A stretch of DNA of 64,000 bases, taken from contig JAQPZY010001555.1 in assembly GCA_029931535.1 (NCBI GenBank), forward strand, positions 1,927,001 through 1,991,000, in the 5' to 3' direction. This document shows, in pieces, positions 22,961 through 36,500 of this stretch. Position 1 is the stretch's first letter, and each line of letters begins with the position of its first letter. The notes under the pieces are model-generated. The model did no database searches. It was not told where the DNA came from and saw only the letters and a program-made list of their open reading frames with translations. A program made the translations under genes and the position numbers. This DNA is from Margaritifera margaritifera. Its lineage: Eukaryota > Mollusca > Bivalvia > Unionida > Margaritiferidae.

Positions 22961-23006
22961 ATGAATCCAGTGCACTCGACGGGACTGTTATTCGCCATAT
23001 GATTCG

Positions 23007-24337
<1,331 letters not shown>

Positions 24338-24372
24338 TAAAGCTAGGCAAGCTCTTCGTCGGGGGGACGAAA
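24338..24372 (-). ncRNA. Hammerhead-like stem-loop on the 3' side of the Penelope-like element
   Basis: On the minus strand it reads ccgacgaagagcttgcctag then ctttaagcatcggg. This is a decayed version of the stem-loop at 40166-40193 (CTGACGA, stem AGAGCT/AGCTCT). It lies about 350 bp downstream of the endonuclease-like part of the Penelope-like relic, in the same orientation. Penelope-like elements are known to carry hammerhead motifs, which makes the position notable. Full ribozyme structure is not shown. Confidence 0.3.
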
Positions 24373-24719
24373 TATATTTGCAAGACACCAAAAGCACTTT
24401 AAAGAAAGGAAAGTTACATCACGGGTAAAAACATTTTGTGGGACATTGAATAGATATATACATCTATTATGTGAGATATACTAAACTTTAGCTTACACTG
24501 AGGTAACTGCAGGATAATAATATTAATAACAATAGGGTACAAGTAAGTCACTAAACACTCTTCTGAAGGAGATGAAATTAATATAGAATAGTAATATGGT
24601 GGCTTTTTGTGTCAGAAAAAGGGACTGCAATGGGTAGGTTAGATTTTGTCATTGAGGACAAATTTTCCGCCTGGTTTGAGCTGAAGAATCCGGTACTTTT
24701 CCTTTCGTGTGCACTCTGA

Positions 24720-26480
24720 GTCGGCCTATCAGTGGTTAGACTGCATAGACGGAATGCGTTTATGAATTGTAATGGTTGGTGAGTTTAGTGTCAGCTTCAT
24801 GGCAAAATGTAGCTCTTGTGGTTATCCGTTTGCTTTCTGAAGTTCACAGTTTTGACAACATATTGGTAAGCACAATGTTTGCAGGTCAGGAGATAAATGA
24901 CATTTTTGCTCTAGTATTCCAATTCTGGGCTGGTGTTAAAGTTCATTGTTCATATTCAACTTCGGAATAGTTTTGATTCAGGCATATGTTTGCATAGTAG
25001 GCATCGATTGTCTGTGCATTTGCATGTGTCTTACTACGTGGATCGATTAGAAGTCCCTCTAGCCCGTACCAGAGTGATCTTTAATGTAGTTAGGTCAGCG
25101 GTCGCAAGGATCTGAATTTCTTCAAATATGCCCTTTAGAATTTTGGATGATTTAATATAGTGACAGTATGTTTGGTGTATTCGTTTTAAATTTGGCGCAT
25201 CAGGGAGGTACGTAACCATAAACAGGATGTGTCCGTTCGTGGCTTTAGCTTTGTACGTCAAAAGAGTGCTTAAATTAAGGCCCTGTCGATTTTTATCCTC
25301 CTGGGATACCTCTTTAGTTATAACCTGTTCTTTTGTTGGAACATATGCGCCTGATCCGAATGCATATTATGTATAGAAGGAGTTTTGATTATATGCCCGG
25401 AGTGGCTGCTGGTTTGCAGCAAACACCAATTGAAGTCACTTGGTTTGGAGTACAGTTCAGTTTATATGCTCTCCTCACGTAATGTAGACTGGGTATCAAA
25501 GAAAGCATTTTAACTGTTTGGTGACTGCTGTAAATTTTATGGTAGGATTAGCATCATTTGCGAATTAAAGAAAACCAAAACTGTCTGAATTTATCCCACG
25601 TTTCCACCCAGTTCGATTAAATGTCATCAATGAACATGTACAAGCTGAGGGGTCTCTTGGGTTCCTGGCCCCGGTTTTATTAACCTTTTTTACTTTCTTA
25701 TTGTTGGTTTTGGCATCAGTGCATTTTATAACGAACATTAACCGTGTATCAAAGAATACAATTCAGCCATAATATGTTGAATTTACCAAAAACGACTTTT
25801 GTTTTATGTGTGTGGAAAACCTGAACTTTAAGTAATTCCTCAGCTCCGTTTTTTTTTTAAAGAATAAAACGATCTCCGGAGGTCAGAATTTGACAATAAA
25901 GAGTCATTTTTCGCATCGTCCTCTATCTCTACCTCTGGCTACACTAAAAATAGTGTTCAAGTTGTCATGGGTATTATCATGTAAAATCTCAATCTGTGGA
26001 AATATTTTGAGAAACTTAATGAGACTTCGTTCTGGTTATGGGGCTTTTGTTCTAGCTATCCCACGAAAATATTGTTATATGACGGTATCGTTATAGTGCC
26101 CATTGATGTCCCTTTTATGTGAATGTAATGTTGATCGTTAAATGCAAAGCTGTTCAACTTCAAGACATGTCTCCAAAGCTTGACAAAGTAGTCATTTGGA
26201 GGGTAAGGGTCGCGGTGACTATCCTATGCTACCCTGCAATCTTGAATACCCTCCTAATATGGGATGAAGAAGCAAATATAACAAACAGACATTGTAATGA
26301 GGAGAGTGTTGTCAGGAATGTGGGTCTTGGGTGTTTTATTGAAGTAGCCTGGATATAAGATAAGGTTTTTCTACGAAAGGACGAAGGTGGAATTCAATGA
26401 ATTCATAATTTTCTTTCTACGTAGTATGATTATTGCCGGATATGATATGCCTTTCCGGGTTTTCCTCCTTTGTGAATTTT
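24720..26480 (-). mobile_element. Decayed Penelope-like element (reverse transcriptase plus GIY-YIG-type endonuclease region)
   Basis: Relic on the minus strand, broken by many stops and frame changes. In order: a HFIEFHLRPFVEKPYL segment (about 26340-26400), DNTLLITM (about 26295-26320), then NSFAFNDQHYIHIKGTSMGT (about 26095-26165), matching the Penelope F-N--Y-Q--GTAMGT block. The catalytic FIDD box is at 25623-25634, followed by an LYSKP segment (about 25430-25460) and FMVTYLPDAPNL with LVRAR (about 25050-25225). A cysteine cluster CTDNRCLLCKHM (about 24975-25015) precedes NVIYLLTCKHCAYQYV (about 24865-24910). Family knowledge: this order of reverse transcriptase, Cys cluster and GIY-YIG nuclease is specific to Penelope-like elements. 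The nuclease's terminal part is largely eroded. No intact ORF remains, so the copy is inactive. Confidence 0.85.
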
Positions 26481-28000
26481 AGGATGCGGATTAAGCCTCA
26501 TTAGATTAGGGTCGACCGGAAGAAGGTTGGTCAGTATATTGTTTTCTATGTGTCTTGCATTGTATGTGGTTCAGCGTCAGACTTACAATAACGGCCATGT
26601 ATTCAGGTGCTTTTTAATTTCTCTTTTAAATATACTTTCTTGTAAAATCTACCGTCCGATAATTGTCTGTGAACCTTGGAGATACTTACTTTAGCTTACT
26701 TTTTTCAGCCATCATGTGTAAGGTATAAACATGAACTGTATAAAGCAAACACGTACATACAAATGCAGGGCTAGATAAATGATTGCACAAGTGAGTAAAT
26801 AAATAAATAAATGGCGCAATTTCATATTTCGCCGAAATCAGTCATATAGAAAAAAAAGATTATCTCTCAATTAAACATATATTTTATAGTAGTTTTGCCT
26901 TAACTTGAGTTACGTTTTCACAAATACAGACGTAAAACAAAATACAGGTGACAGCACCGGAAGTATTATGCATGATTTATAAATAATAATAATAATAATA
27001 AGAAGAAGAAGATTAATAATACATTAAATATTATCAGAGACTCTGCTTTAATGAAAAAACATAAAGTAAAATCATTTTGGATACTGACTCCATTTCTTAG
27101 TGCTAACTTTTTATTCTATGTTTACTGATCTCAGAATTTTTTAAGCTGCTGCCTGACAATTCAACATATCGTTTATGTAACAGGCTTACAACCTGAGCAT
27201 ACATTCTCGAAATCTGTTGACTAAAATTTGGGTCAGGGTTGAATCTCAATGGCAAATGAAAGTAATTTATATGACACATGATGCAGTGCAATACCAGAAG
27301 TACATTTGATATTGTAATATCACAAAGTACGTGTTGCTAACTGGTACATCTCACTATTTATAAAAGTGCTCTTGAGTCTAAAACCCACTCTCGAATCCCC
27401 TTCCATCGAACCACCTTACCTTGCAATTAAATTAGCAAAGTATTCTTTGCAAAGACGTGAACGTGTTTCAGTACTACATTTTATGACGAAGACATTCATC
27501 TAACATTACTTTTCTCTCATATTAAACATTATCAGTAAGGGAACGTAGTTTTGGACATATCTGCCTCTAATTACGAGGTATGGACCTTAAGCCCACAACT
27601 GGACGTCCGAATCAAGTCCTGTACACATAATGAAGCTAGAACATATTAAAGCCCAGCAGCAGTCACACAGCACAAATTTTAAAGGATATGTTGATGGGAG
27701 CAACTCATTGTAACACGGAAAAAAGAAGGAAAAAAACTCCTTTGTTCCAAAATATATGGATTTTAACTTCATAATGTTTTGTGTACAAACTGTGGAAGCC
27801 ATTTACTTGATAATTTGCTACAGAGTATACCATTTCATAATTCATTTTGATATGTTAACCGTAATGCTGGACAGTTTGCTTTATGTGTGCATCCCAGAAG
27901 TGTGACGTTAATATTCTCACGAAAGCGGCAATAAATGGAGAACATAAATCTGTTTTGGCCAATAGCCACTTGCCATTTGTTGCGGTGACTTTTTTGCTAA

Positions 28001-28003
<3 letters not shown>
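26481..28003. other. Non-coding, nothing recognised
   Basis: Includes short (AATAAT) and (AAG) runs near 26985-27012. The 71-codon minus frame at 27587-27802 is unrecognised. Confidence 0.45.

Positions 28004-28061
<58 letters not shown>
28004..28061. repeat. (TA)n microsatellite, about 29 units
   Basis: Pure TA run. Confidence 0.98.
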
Positions 28062-28063
<2 letters not shown>

Positions 28064-28129
28064 CATTCCATTTACATTACTAAGACTATGTTGTATGATA
28101 TCCTGTTAGCTAGACTATGAGTGTAGCCA

Positions 28130-28680
28130 CTTAAAAGGCTAGGAAGTCATCGAGATGCAACAGTAAGTTTCACTTCCTGCTGACACTGGACAAATGACAT
28201 CTCCAAGAGTTACGAAGTTTTATTCAAGCTATTAAGCTAGGTTTATCAACGGTGATGAAGAGAACAGAACTCAGATTTATTCATGTAATATGTGTCACCA
28301 CCATTCACAGGTGGCATATGAGAAAACACAAAATTAAATTGTTCACATTCTCAATAGGTTTCTTATTTTCAAAATCCCGGATTTCACACATAAAACAGAA
28401 TTGCCAACACTATATGATTGAAGGATTGTACTTGTAAAGATAAAAATGCTTTCCTTTTGGGGGATTTTGAAGCGTTCGACATTATGTTTAATAGGGTTGA
28501 AAAATCTGCGGTTCCTGGACAAAAGGATCCGAGGTATTGGAATTCGTTACATTTAGATATGCTACTTTCACAAAGTATAAAAACATAACGATCAATGCTT
28601 ATTGCACTGAATATTATAATGTTGGTTTCAATGTAGTTTAAATTCAAATTCCATATAATACTCATATCATGCATTCAAAT
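28130..28680 (-). mobile_element. Probable LINE fragment, post-catalytic reverse transcriptase region
   Basis: The minus-strand frame at 28384-28674 contains SKCNEFQYLGSF, NIMSNASKSPKRKAFL and FNHIVLAILFY. These resemble the YLGS, RI-KA---F-L and L--L-Y segments that follow the catalytic box in L1- and RTE-like LINEs. Neither the catalytic box nor an endonuclease is visible, and the downstream part is full of stops. Clade not determined. Confidence 0.45.
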
Positions 28681-28750
28681 TTCGCTTGAAGAAAGTTCCA
28701 ACCCGTTCCAAAGATAAACGTATGCTTTTCTCAAAGAGTATGGCTACTTC

Positions 28751-28882
28751 TCAACTTCAAGGCAATGCCAACCAACGGCATTATCAACTTCATGGCAATG
28801 CCAACCAATGACATTATCAACTTCATGGCAATGCCAACCTATGACATTATCAACTTCATGGCAATGCCAACCAATAGCATTA
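28751..28882. repeat. Minisatellite, 33-bp unit, four copies
   Basis: Units begin tcaacttcatggcaatgcc and repeat every 33 bp from 28751. Copies differ by one to three bases. Confidence 0.95.
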
Positions 28883-30112
28883 AGCTTCTACCAGATTATA
28901 GTGTAATAAACAGAAATAAAGAATGTAAACCCCGCTTACGGGCTAAAACGGTCTGTATAACTATTTAACAATCCAAAAGAATAGATAATTACAATATTAG
29001 AACACTTCTAAACACACGATTGTCAATACAAATGTGTATGCAAATAGTAAAGTACAGTTCGCGTAATAAGTCAAAAATGTTTGACCAAAATATTTCCATT
29101 TTGATTTTTTTTTTGTAAGGGTAAGAAACGAACATAGATTTTTAGAAGTTGTGAAGAAAAAAAATAATTTCAAAACGCTAGCAAGGTCTTTTCTTGCAAG
29201 CTTTTTGAATTAGAGCTTTCTAAGTAAGTGATAACTTTAAATAAAAATCCTAGAGTTTCCAGGCCAAGTTTAAAATAATCAGCCATTTTTCCCCTGTTTC
29301 GGTTGGCACCGGGCCTTACGTATCAAATGGCTATTCCTGACTACTAAAACCCGGGACAAATAGAAAACAATGTTTACCTTCGATGTAGTCTCGTTCAACC
29401 AGATTATCTCGTGACTTAAAGAGATCTCTGCCGAGGAAGTGTCTGGTAAATTATACAAAACTGATTGTTATCAGTAGGTGTAGTCTGTCTTTTTGCTTCC
29501 CAATTGCACAATTTACAAAATATTCGTGCGGAAGTAAAAATATGCTGTATCCGTATAAGTTCTATTTACTGAGACGAAAATACAAACACAAAGTAAAGCA
29601 TCATGCACTTTTTGATTTCATCCGGGTTACCTGGACTTCTGACATCAGATTGAAAGTATCGTATCGCCTACACAATTCGTACAGGAGGCATGGCTGTGCA
29701 TGCGTTATACGTTTGAACAGGAGCAATTCGTTAGTATTAACCAAGCACGGTGCATGCCTTTCGCAATAGTGTATAGTGTACTAAGCCACACTGAATATCT
29801 CTACAGAAAGCAGCTAGTCGATCAACAAGCGACTTTACCTAATTTTTGGTACGCCTTGTGTTTTGGTACGCCACGTTACAATGGTTTTTATAATCCTTTG
29901 CCAAACTGTCGCTCGTCGTGATCTCTCGGGGTCACTCGTGAGTCTAGTTAAACAAACCGACCTTCAATGAGATAGACTGTATTAGCTTTTCTACTCAAAA
30001 AGTTCCGATGTTGTACAACACTTAAGCGACCGAATGTCCGAGGACGTCATGGGTGTCATCCCTGCTGGTTTGTACTAAAACACATACAAGTTTTTTTCTT
30101 TTTTGTTCTCTC

Positions 30113-30144
<32 letters not shown>

Positions 30145-33100
30145 GTACTCGTCGATCCCCCTTAAATTTGACCATCACTAAGATCACCTGATTAGTTTTC
30201 GTTAAATCTGTACAGAACCTCATTAGTTATACCGAATTTGAATCTTGATTCGGAATCTTCATCCTGTTCCTGCGCTCAACTAATTCAAATCAATAACATG
30301 ATATAAAATCATATTAATTATGCGTACGATTTGATTCAAAAGAATTAAACATCGTGCTACTTAGTAAAACTATAGACGAGGAAATCAGTATTAGAATTTT
30401 TGTGTATTTTCTGAGAAACGTACAACTGACAATTTTTCTGTTCCATCTGAGTACGTGTATTATATCAAATTTGAAATGCATAATATGCCTTAAGTTTGTA
30501 TATTGCATTAAATCTATTAATAGAAATTCAAAAAGTGCACATGTAATAAGATGAATGTTTTTATCTGCATGCATATCGAAAATCCCTGTAAATGTATCAA
30601 AGTTTTTATCTTTTGAGGATGATTAATGCTGACATGTTTGAGTATTTATTTTTTGATGAATATTTGTACATACTTAAGAGGCCAAACAATCTACAAACAC
30701 GAAACAATTTACAGGTACACGTGAATTTTCCAACGCTACTCTTAGTTAAATATATAGCACCATGTAAGGATTATTAATTAGAAATGTATAGGAAACAGTG
30801 GCCTGTCTACAACTATCAGTAAATTAATAGCTGAATGACTATTTAAAACTTGATAATTCTTACAGGTTCAAGGTTTAATTATCCCTCTGATGAGATACTT
30901 CGAAAATTGTGTATCTTCGTGAATGATTATTTTCACTGTGACTCTAGTATCAAGCTCACATCAGAATTTCAACACAGAAAGTCGCTAATCGATAACGAGA
31001 AAAAAGGTGTTATATACTTCTTGTTGATGTTGTCGTTTTCGTTCACAGCACTGTTTTTGCGAGAATTAAGATTGCATACAACTTTAATTTTTATTATTCA
31101 TAAGAGACACATGTCTCAATCATGTCCTGTTTGTCCAATCTCTCCCAAAGTTCCTAGCGTAACAACATACCGTGGTAACAAGTGGACACATATTAATGAC
31201 CTAATCATGCACTGATTGCGTCATTTCAAGCTGCGTAGCGGACATCCTTAAGTGAATGACGAGTCTGATGCCTGGCTATATCACCATGGAAACAGTATAC
31301 ATTCGGCTACAATAATGGTACTAAAATTTTGCAAATAATATTATAGCTTTATGTGGCCAAGTTGCATAAAGCGTGGACAACAGTGGCTCGAGCACGCGGG
31401 AATCGAAGCTTTTAAAAATAAAGTTAAAAAATCCATAAAGACACCAACAAGAACAACTATTATCGTTTTAAATAGATCTGCATGTCTGCATAGAAACAAA
31501 AATGGGATGCAACCCGAGCTTCAAAGCCATTTGTCATAGGTAATAGGTTCGCCACTTCAGTCTTTGTAGTTATAGCTTATGTACTGTTTTGAGATTTAAT
31601 TTGAATGTTTCAACGAAGTGCTTTATGGCTTGTGTTTTGAAGTTTTGCGAATAAGGATGTTGTGCTAAAAATCCGAGTGTGTTTGCAAGTTTTAGTTATC
31701 ATAAGCGTGGTGAGGAGGGAAGCATTTTCGTTTAAATTGACAATCTTATCCAGAGATACACGTATATATTTTCATTTAAAAGATAAGTTGAAACGAATGC
31801 ATTATATGGAGACCTATTCGTAGTAAAGTCTTTTTATCGTTGTTTCTTGTTAAATTTACTTGTTTCCCGTAACATATAAAGTTAAAATCATATTAAGTAT
31901 GGAAAGTGTCTTTCGTTTTTGGAGATATATAAAGACATATCGATATCTAGTTAGATGAATAGAGGGAGATAGGCTTTGTTAAATAAAACTTCATTTGACC
32001 AAATTAATTCTGTATTGCTATAAGGATAATACATTATAAGTTATAATAAATACTATCTGCGTTTTATCTAGTTGTTACTTGATGTATAGGTCATTCCAGA
32101 GAAATTCTGACATGCAGTTACCTTACTTAATAGGTGAGTTTACATCAATAAAATTTCTGAATTGAAATGAATATATCGCCCCATGCTTTTTAATTAAAGG
32201 ACTTTGTTATAATCAGTTGTTGTATTTAGTGCATGTAAGAGGAGAGTTTTGTACTGTGTAAGTTTATTGCTATATAAGGTACTAAAACAGAGGGCCAATG
32301 TAAACGATAGAGCAATGTAGAGTCTGTTACAGTGTACAATCAAAATGTGAGGAAGGCTTACATGACGACTCATTCTGTAAACGTAATGATGGTGTGTGTT
32401 TAAGTAAGACGAGTAATTCCACGGGTCCATTGCTTATGATGTAAAGAGCATAGTCGCATGTCTTCCCACTACGAATTCATAAGAGAGAAAATCAAGTTTT
32501 ATTTTAGACTAGCCTTTTTAATTTCATCATATTCACGACCTTTGTTTATTAAAATGTTGAATATTGCACCCGATAATAGGCTGACTTTACTTTAATTCTA
32601 CTCACGTCAACGTCATGATCTGTTATTACAGGTTTTATAATTGACGTAATTGCATCTTTTTTCTTGATGGTTCATGTCAATGTTTTCGCAAGGTTAATAT
32701 CATTCTTCTTCCTTAAAAATAGGGGTTGCCGTATGAAGTAAGTGAAATAAGATTAATGTCAAATTAAAAGGAATTTAATATAGCATAAGATAACATACAA
32801 TTTGGTACCTGTTTGTGCCGCTTGTGTTGCTATTGATGGAATGCACCCACACCATGTACATTGGGAGCGCAATATTTGGTGACACAATATTTAAACATCC
32901 TGGATGATGCATGTGATCTACATACATTGAGCAAGAGGAACACGTACGATTCTAACACATGTACTCACCCAGAAAATAAGGTGAAACTTGAAATACAAAG
33001 GCAACCTAAACCACTGATGAACATGTAAAATAAGAGAACATATTCACTGCCCTTGTATGCGTCTTAATGTGACTGCTGCTTACACGTTTTTGTATGATAT

Positions 33101-34199
33101 ATAGATAGCATTGAAATAGCAAAGTACCGTATATACATAACTCCACATAAACAGAAAAAGATACCAAAATCAGGTAAATATTCTTTCCAACACATTCACC
33201 CTTAGCAACATTAAACCAGGATAAACTTTACACATAGTAATTCCAGTGCAAAGTGTTGTGTTGTTGATATGAAGGTAAAGAGAGATGATAATAATGCAGT
33301 GGTCAACAAATTTTCAAAAGATGTCACCATATTATACGGCTGAGATGATCTTTTCAAACTGAATGACTACAACAGCTTCATGGAATGCAAATATGTACGG
33401 TTACCAGCATCGGAAAGAAGAAAAATTATTGAACAAGGTTTCATGAAAGATAAATTGAAAAAGTTATGATCCTGGGCAGGTAATGCACAAAATGCTGGTA
33501 CTGAAGATATGCAGTTAGCTGTGCATGGTAACAAGTTGGGATTACAGTTAGACATTAAGATACTACTAAATAATTGTACTGTGTGTTCCTGTACTTTCGA
33601 CGGAGTTTTAGACTTACGATAACACTTGAAAAACCACTGCAGCAATGGAAGGTGGTAATGAGGATTACAAACCGGAAAACTTCTGATTAAATTGTACACT
33701 TGTGAAAGACAACTAAATAAATGGAATTGTTTAAATTTATAAGTACACTACATAGTAAGATAATCGTCGACATAGCACACAAAACAGCTTAGATGAACCT
33801 TACCTTTAATTCTCCTAGAATGAGATTAAAGAGTGTTTTGATATTCTCATCTCAGTGACTATAGAAGGGCTGCCAACTATGGTTCATCCTCAAGTTGTAA
33901 AGCTGCGACAATAGTTTCCAGAAGCCACAAGGTATTTCTTTGTTGAGCAAATAAATCACACAGAAAGTAATACCACAAGTGTTAACCAATTTTACACTGA
34001 ACATCGTTGTATCTGGCTTGATTTAAGGAATCAACATGATACAATATTGCATGGTAGTGATCATAATTTATCCAATGTTCAACGAGGTAAATCCCAGCAG
34101 ATCAACAGAAAATGTAGAAGTAAAATAAATGTATGTATATATTATGTTTCAAGAAACTCAGGTAAACATTCAAAATTATCAAATAAATCAAACTATGCT
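28883..34199. other. Long non-coding stretch; traces of eroded coding sequence at 33370-34130
   Basis: Most of 28883-33300 holds no supported gene. A C-run into (CT)n tract lies at 30112-30144. From 33370 the plus strand has coding-like stretches broken by stops, including MECKYVRLPASERRKIIEQG and, near 33571-33642, a CTVCSCTFDGVLDLR segment followed by HLKNHC that could be a dead C2H2 finger. Frame 34047-34271 is open but unrecognised. I suspect element debris and claim no function. Confidence 0.35.
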
Positions 34200-34614
34200 T
34201 TAGGTATTGTTAGACTTTGTCCGTTGTGGACGAATACTGTTAAGATTCCAATGTACAAGCTCTTGAATTAGATTAGATTTTAGTTGAGCTTTGAAAACGC
34301 CGGGTATCATTTTATTCATTTGTGGGATACTAAATATAATATCATAATGCTCAAAGTTATCCTTTATGTCACTGTACATTTGTTTTCTCAACATGGTCAT
34401 ACAATGAAACTATATCAATCATTATTCGTCTCGGTTTAGCACCAATTTCATTTTTTATCTTCTCGTAGCAAAATTAATATCAGCCATTTCTATACCTCTG
34501 ACACTGTCAATCACCCGTAATTCATATTAATTTATTTGATCTTTAATATTTGTATTCAAATTGACCAACGCTACGCCATCGTGAGTAATTGTTCTGCTTG
34601 AAAAATTATTGTCA

Positions 34615-34619
<5 letters not shown>

Positions 34620-34711
<92 letters not shown>
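34620..34711. repeat. (TA)n microsatellite inside the polymerase relic
   Basis: TA run with one ATTATA break near 34676. It is followed at 34739-34761 by a poly-T run running into poly-G. Confidence 0.98.
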
Positions 34712-34713
<2 letters not shown>

Positions 34714-35424
34714 TTCATCTGATCATATTTAAATGTTTTCTTTTTTTTTTGGGGGGGGGGGTGTTTGTTTGTTTGGTTTGTTTTTTCCTGTGATTTTTCA
34801 TATGTTTACCAAATAAATTGTTATTCGCCAATCTAACGAGATTTTCGTGTTTTAAATTCCTTTGCTGCTTTTGTCTAAAATTTGTATTTAGTTTAATGTG
34901 TAACTTTAGCGATGGATATCGATCAAACAAGACAAATGAGTACCTCGTTTTCAGCTTTAAACCTAAATGTATGTAAACCTTTAGGTTAATATTGTGAATA
35001 AGATTTCTCTTCATTTTTAAGGTACATAATTGTTTGGGCACATTTGGTTTTGTAACCTTATAACCGTTTATCATCTTCATCTGTAACTCCTAGCAAATCA
35101 TTTTCATCTGTAATTAATTTGTCAAGAGCTTATATGTAGTCTTTGAAATGGTCGCGTATGTGAAATGGAATCTCCAAATAATTTTCTAAAATTCAACTAC
35201 TGTCGCATTCACCTAGCCTTCTGAGCAAATTGTGTCCTATTGATTTAATGTGTTCATCATTTCACCGTCTAATGTTTTACAGGTATGTATTGAGACATAC
35301 CCCAAAAAGTAAACATTGTTGGTACCTATGTACATAACAAATAACCTTGACCATGACTTTCCTCATCGTCATATTTGTATCTTTCCGTCACCGTCTGTCC
35401 ATGTAGTATGCATGATTTGCTTTA

Positions 35425-35425
<1 letters not shown>

Positions 35426-35512
<87 letters not shown>
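35426..35512. repeat. (TA)n microsatellite inside the polymerase relic
   Basis: Pure TA run that splits the polymerase sequence just upstream of its motif A (in the polymerase's orientation). Confidence 0.98.
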
Positions 35513-35514
<2 letters not shown>

Positions 35515-36500
35515 TTCAGTTACTATCACCAATGAATTACATATGCAGACATACAAGTTCTACACCTGATAATATCTTTACACTTGCAATACGTACTAAT
35601 CCAGGAGCATCTTAATAGTGATTTTGCTAATTTTCACACGGACATTCTTCGGAAATATTACATAGTATTAATGTATCTTTTTACATAACAGTCGTGCGGA
35701 TCTCCAAGTGTTTGCATATTAAAATGTTCCATGACATTCTAAACATCGTCAATTGATATGTTTGAATCATTAAGATTTCAATACAACTTTTCTACTTATA
35801 GCCGTTTATTTAAACATTTCAAATATACCCATCTATTAGCATAGATAAATGTCTTTTGCAGCTATTAATAGTTCATGTCTATAAAGTGTTTCAGTGTTTC
35901 TGTAAATTTTTAATTGCTCACATTTGTAGGCAACTGAACTATAGATTATAGCATGAATCTAAAGCTGTCTACAAACCTTATTATCCAGTATTTTTCATTT
36001 TTCTTTTTTTCCCCTATTTTCCTTTTTTAATAAACATATCAACTATCTCCCTGTATGTGTTGTATGTCCCATATATCCTTGGTATGATTTTTTATTTCGT
36101 CGTCCATATCATTAATTACCAATGTCTTGACGAACTGTCATAAACATTATTTTGGGGTATTTGTAATTCAAATTGAATTAGCTCTATGCTTGCCTTCTAT
36201 ACTTGCCTTTTAAATGATCCTGATCCTGAACTTTGTTCTTAAATATTTACATCTCGCACAATGGACTATATATTTGTTGAGTTTAAATATTATTCATCTT
36301 CATCTGTGAACTTTATCAGTTATCAGTCGTTTTTCTTAATTTTGCATGCACTAATATTACGATTTTACTCAACGCTTTGTGAAATACCAAAATGTAATAT
36401 GTTCCTCGGTAAACTAATTGTTTATATCAATTGTAGATTAATTTTAGCTACAAACGAAATCCAGATGGAATGTGTATAGCTGATTCGATTGTTCCATGAT

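Larger units (their letters stand above)
34200..36500 (-). mobile_element. Polinton/Maverick-type protein-primed DNA polymerase B relic
   Basis: Decayed family B DNA polymerase of the kind found in Polintons and related virus-like elements, minus strand. In order: a DQDHLKGKYRRQA and FNLNYKYPK block (about 36150-36235), FVDSFRFM (about 35952-35985), NLNDSNISIDDV then MQTLGDPHD (about 35700-35790), a NNVYF and WGMSQYIPV pair split by a frameshift (motif A region, 35275-35326), LVRLANNNLFGKHMKN (motif B, about 34795-34845), a spoiled motif C region (about 34400-34480), and MYSDIKDNFEHYD with IPGVFK (34235-34385). Numerous stops and two (TA)n tracts interrupt it, at 35426-35512 and 34620-34711. 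No integrase, packaging ATPase, protease or capsid gene was identified beside it, so only the polymerase portion is recognisable here. Confidence 0.8.

Noticed and set aside
36261..36479. 72-codon plus-strand frame
   Set aside because: Lies antisense to the N-terminal part of the polymerase relic and shows no features of its own.
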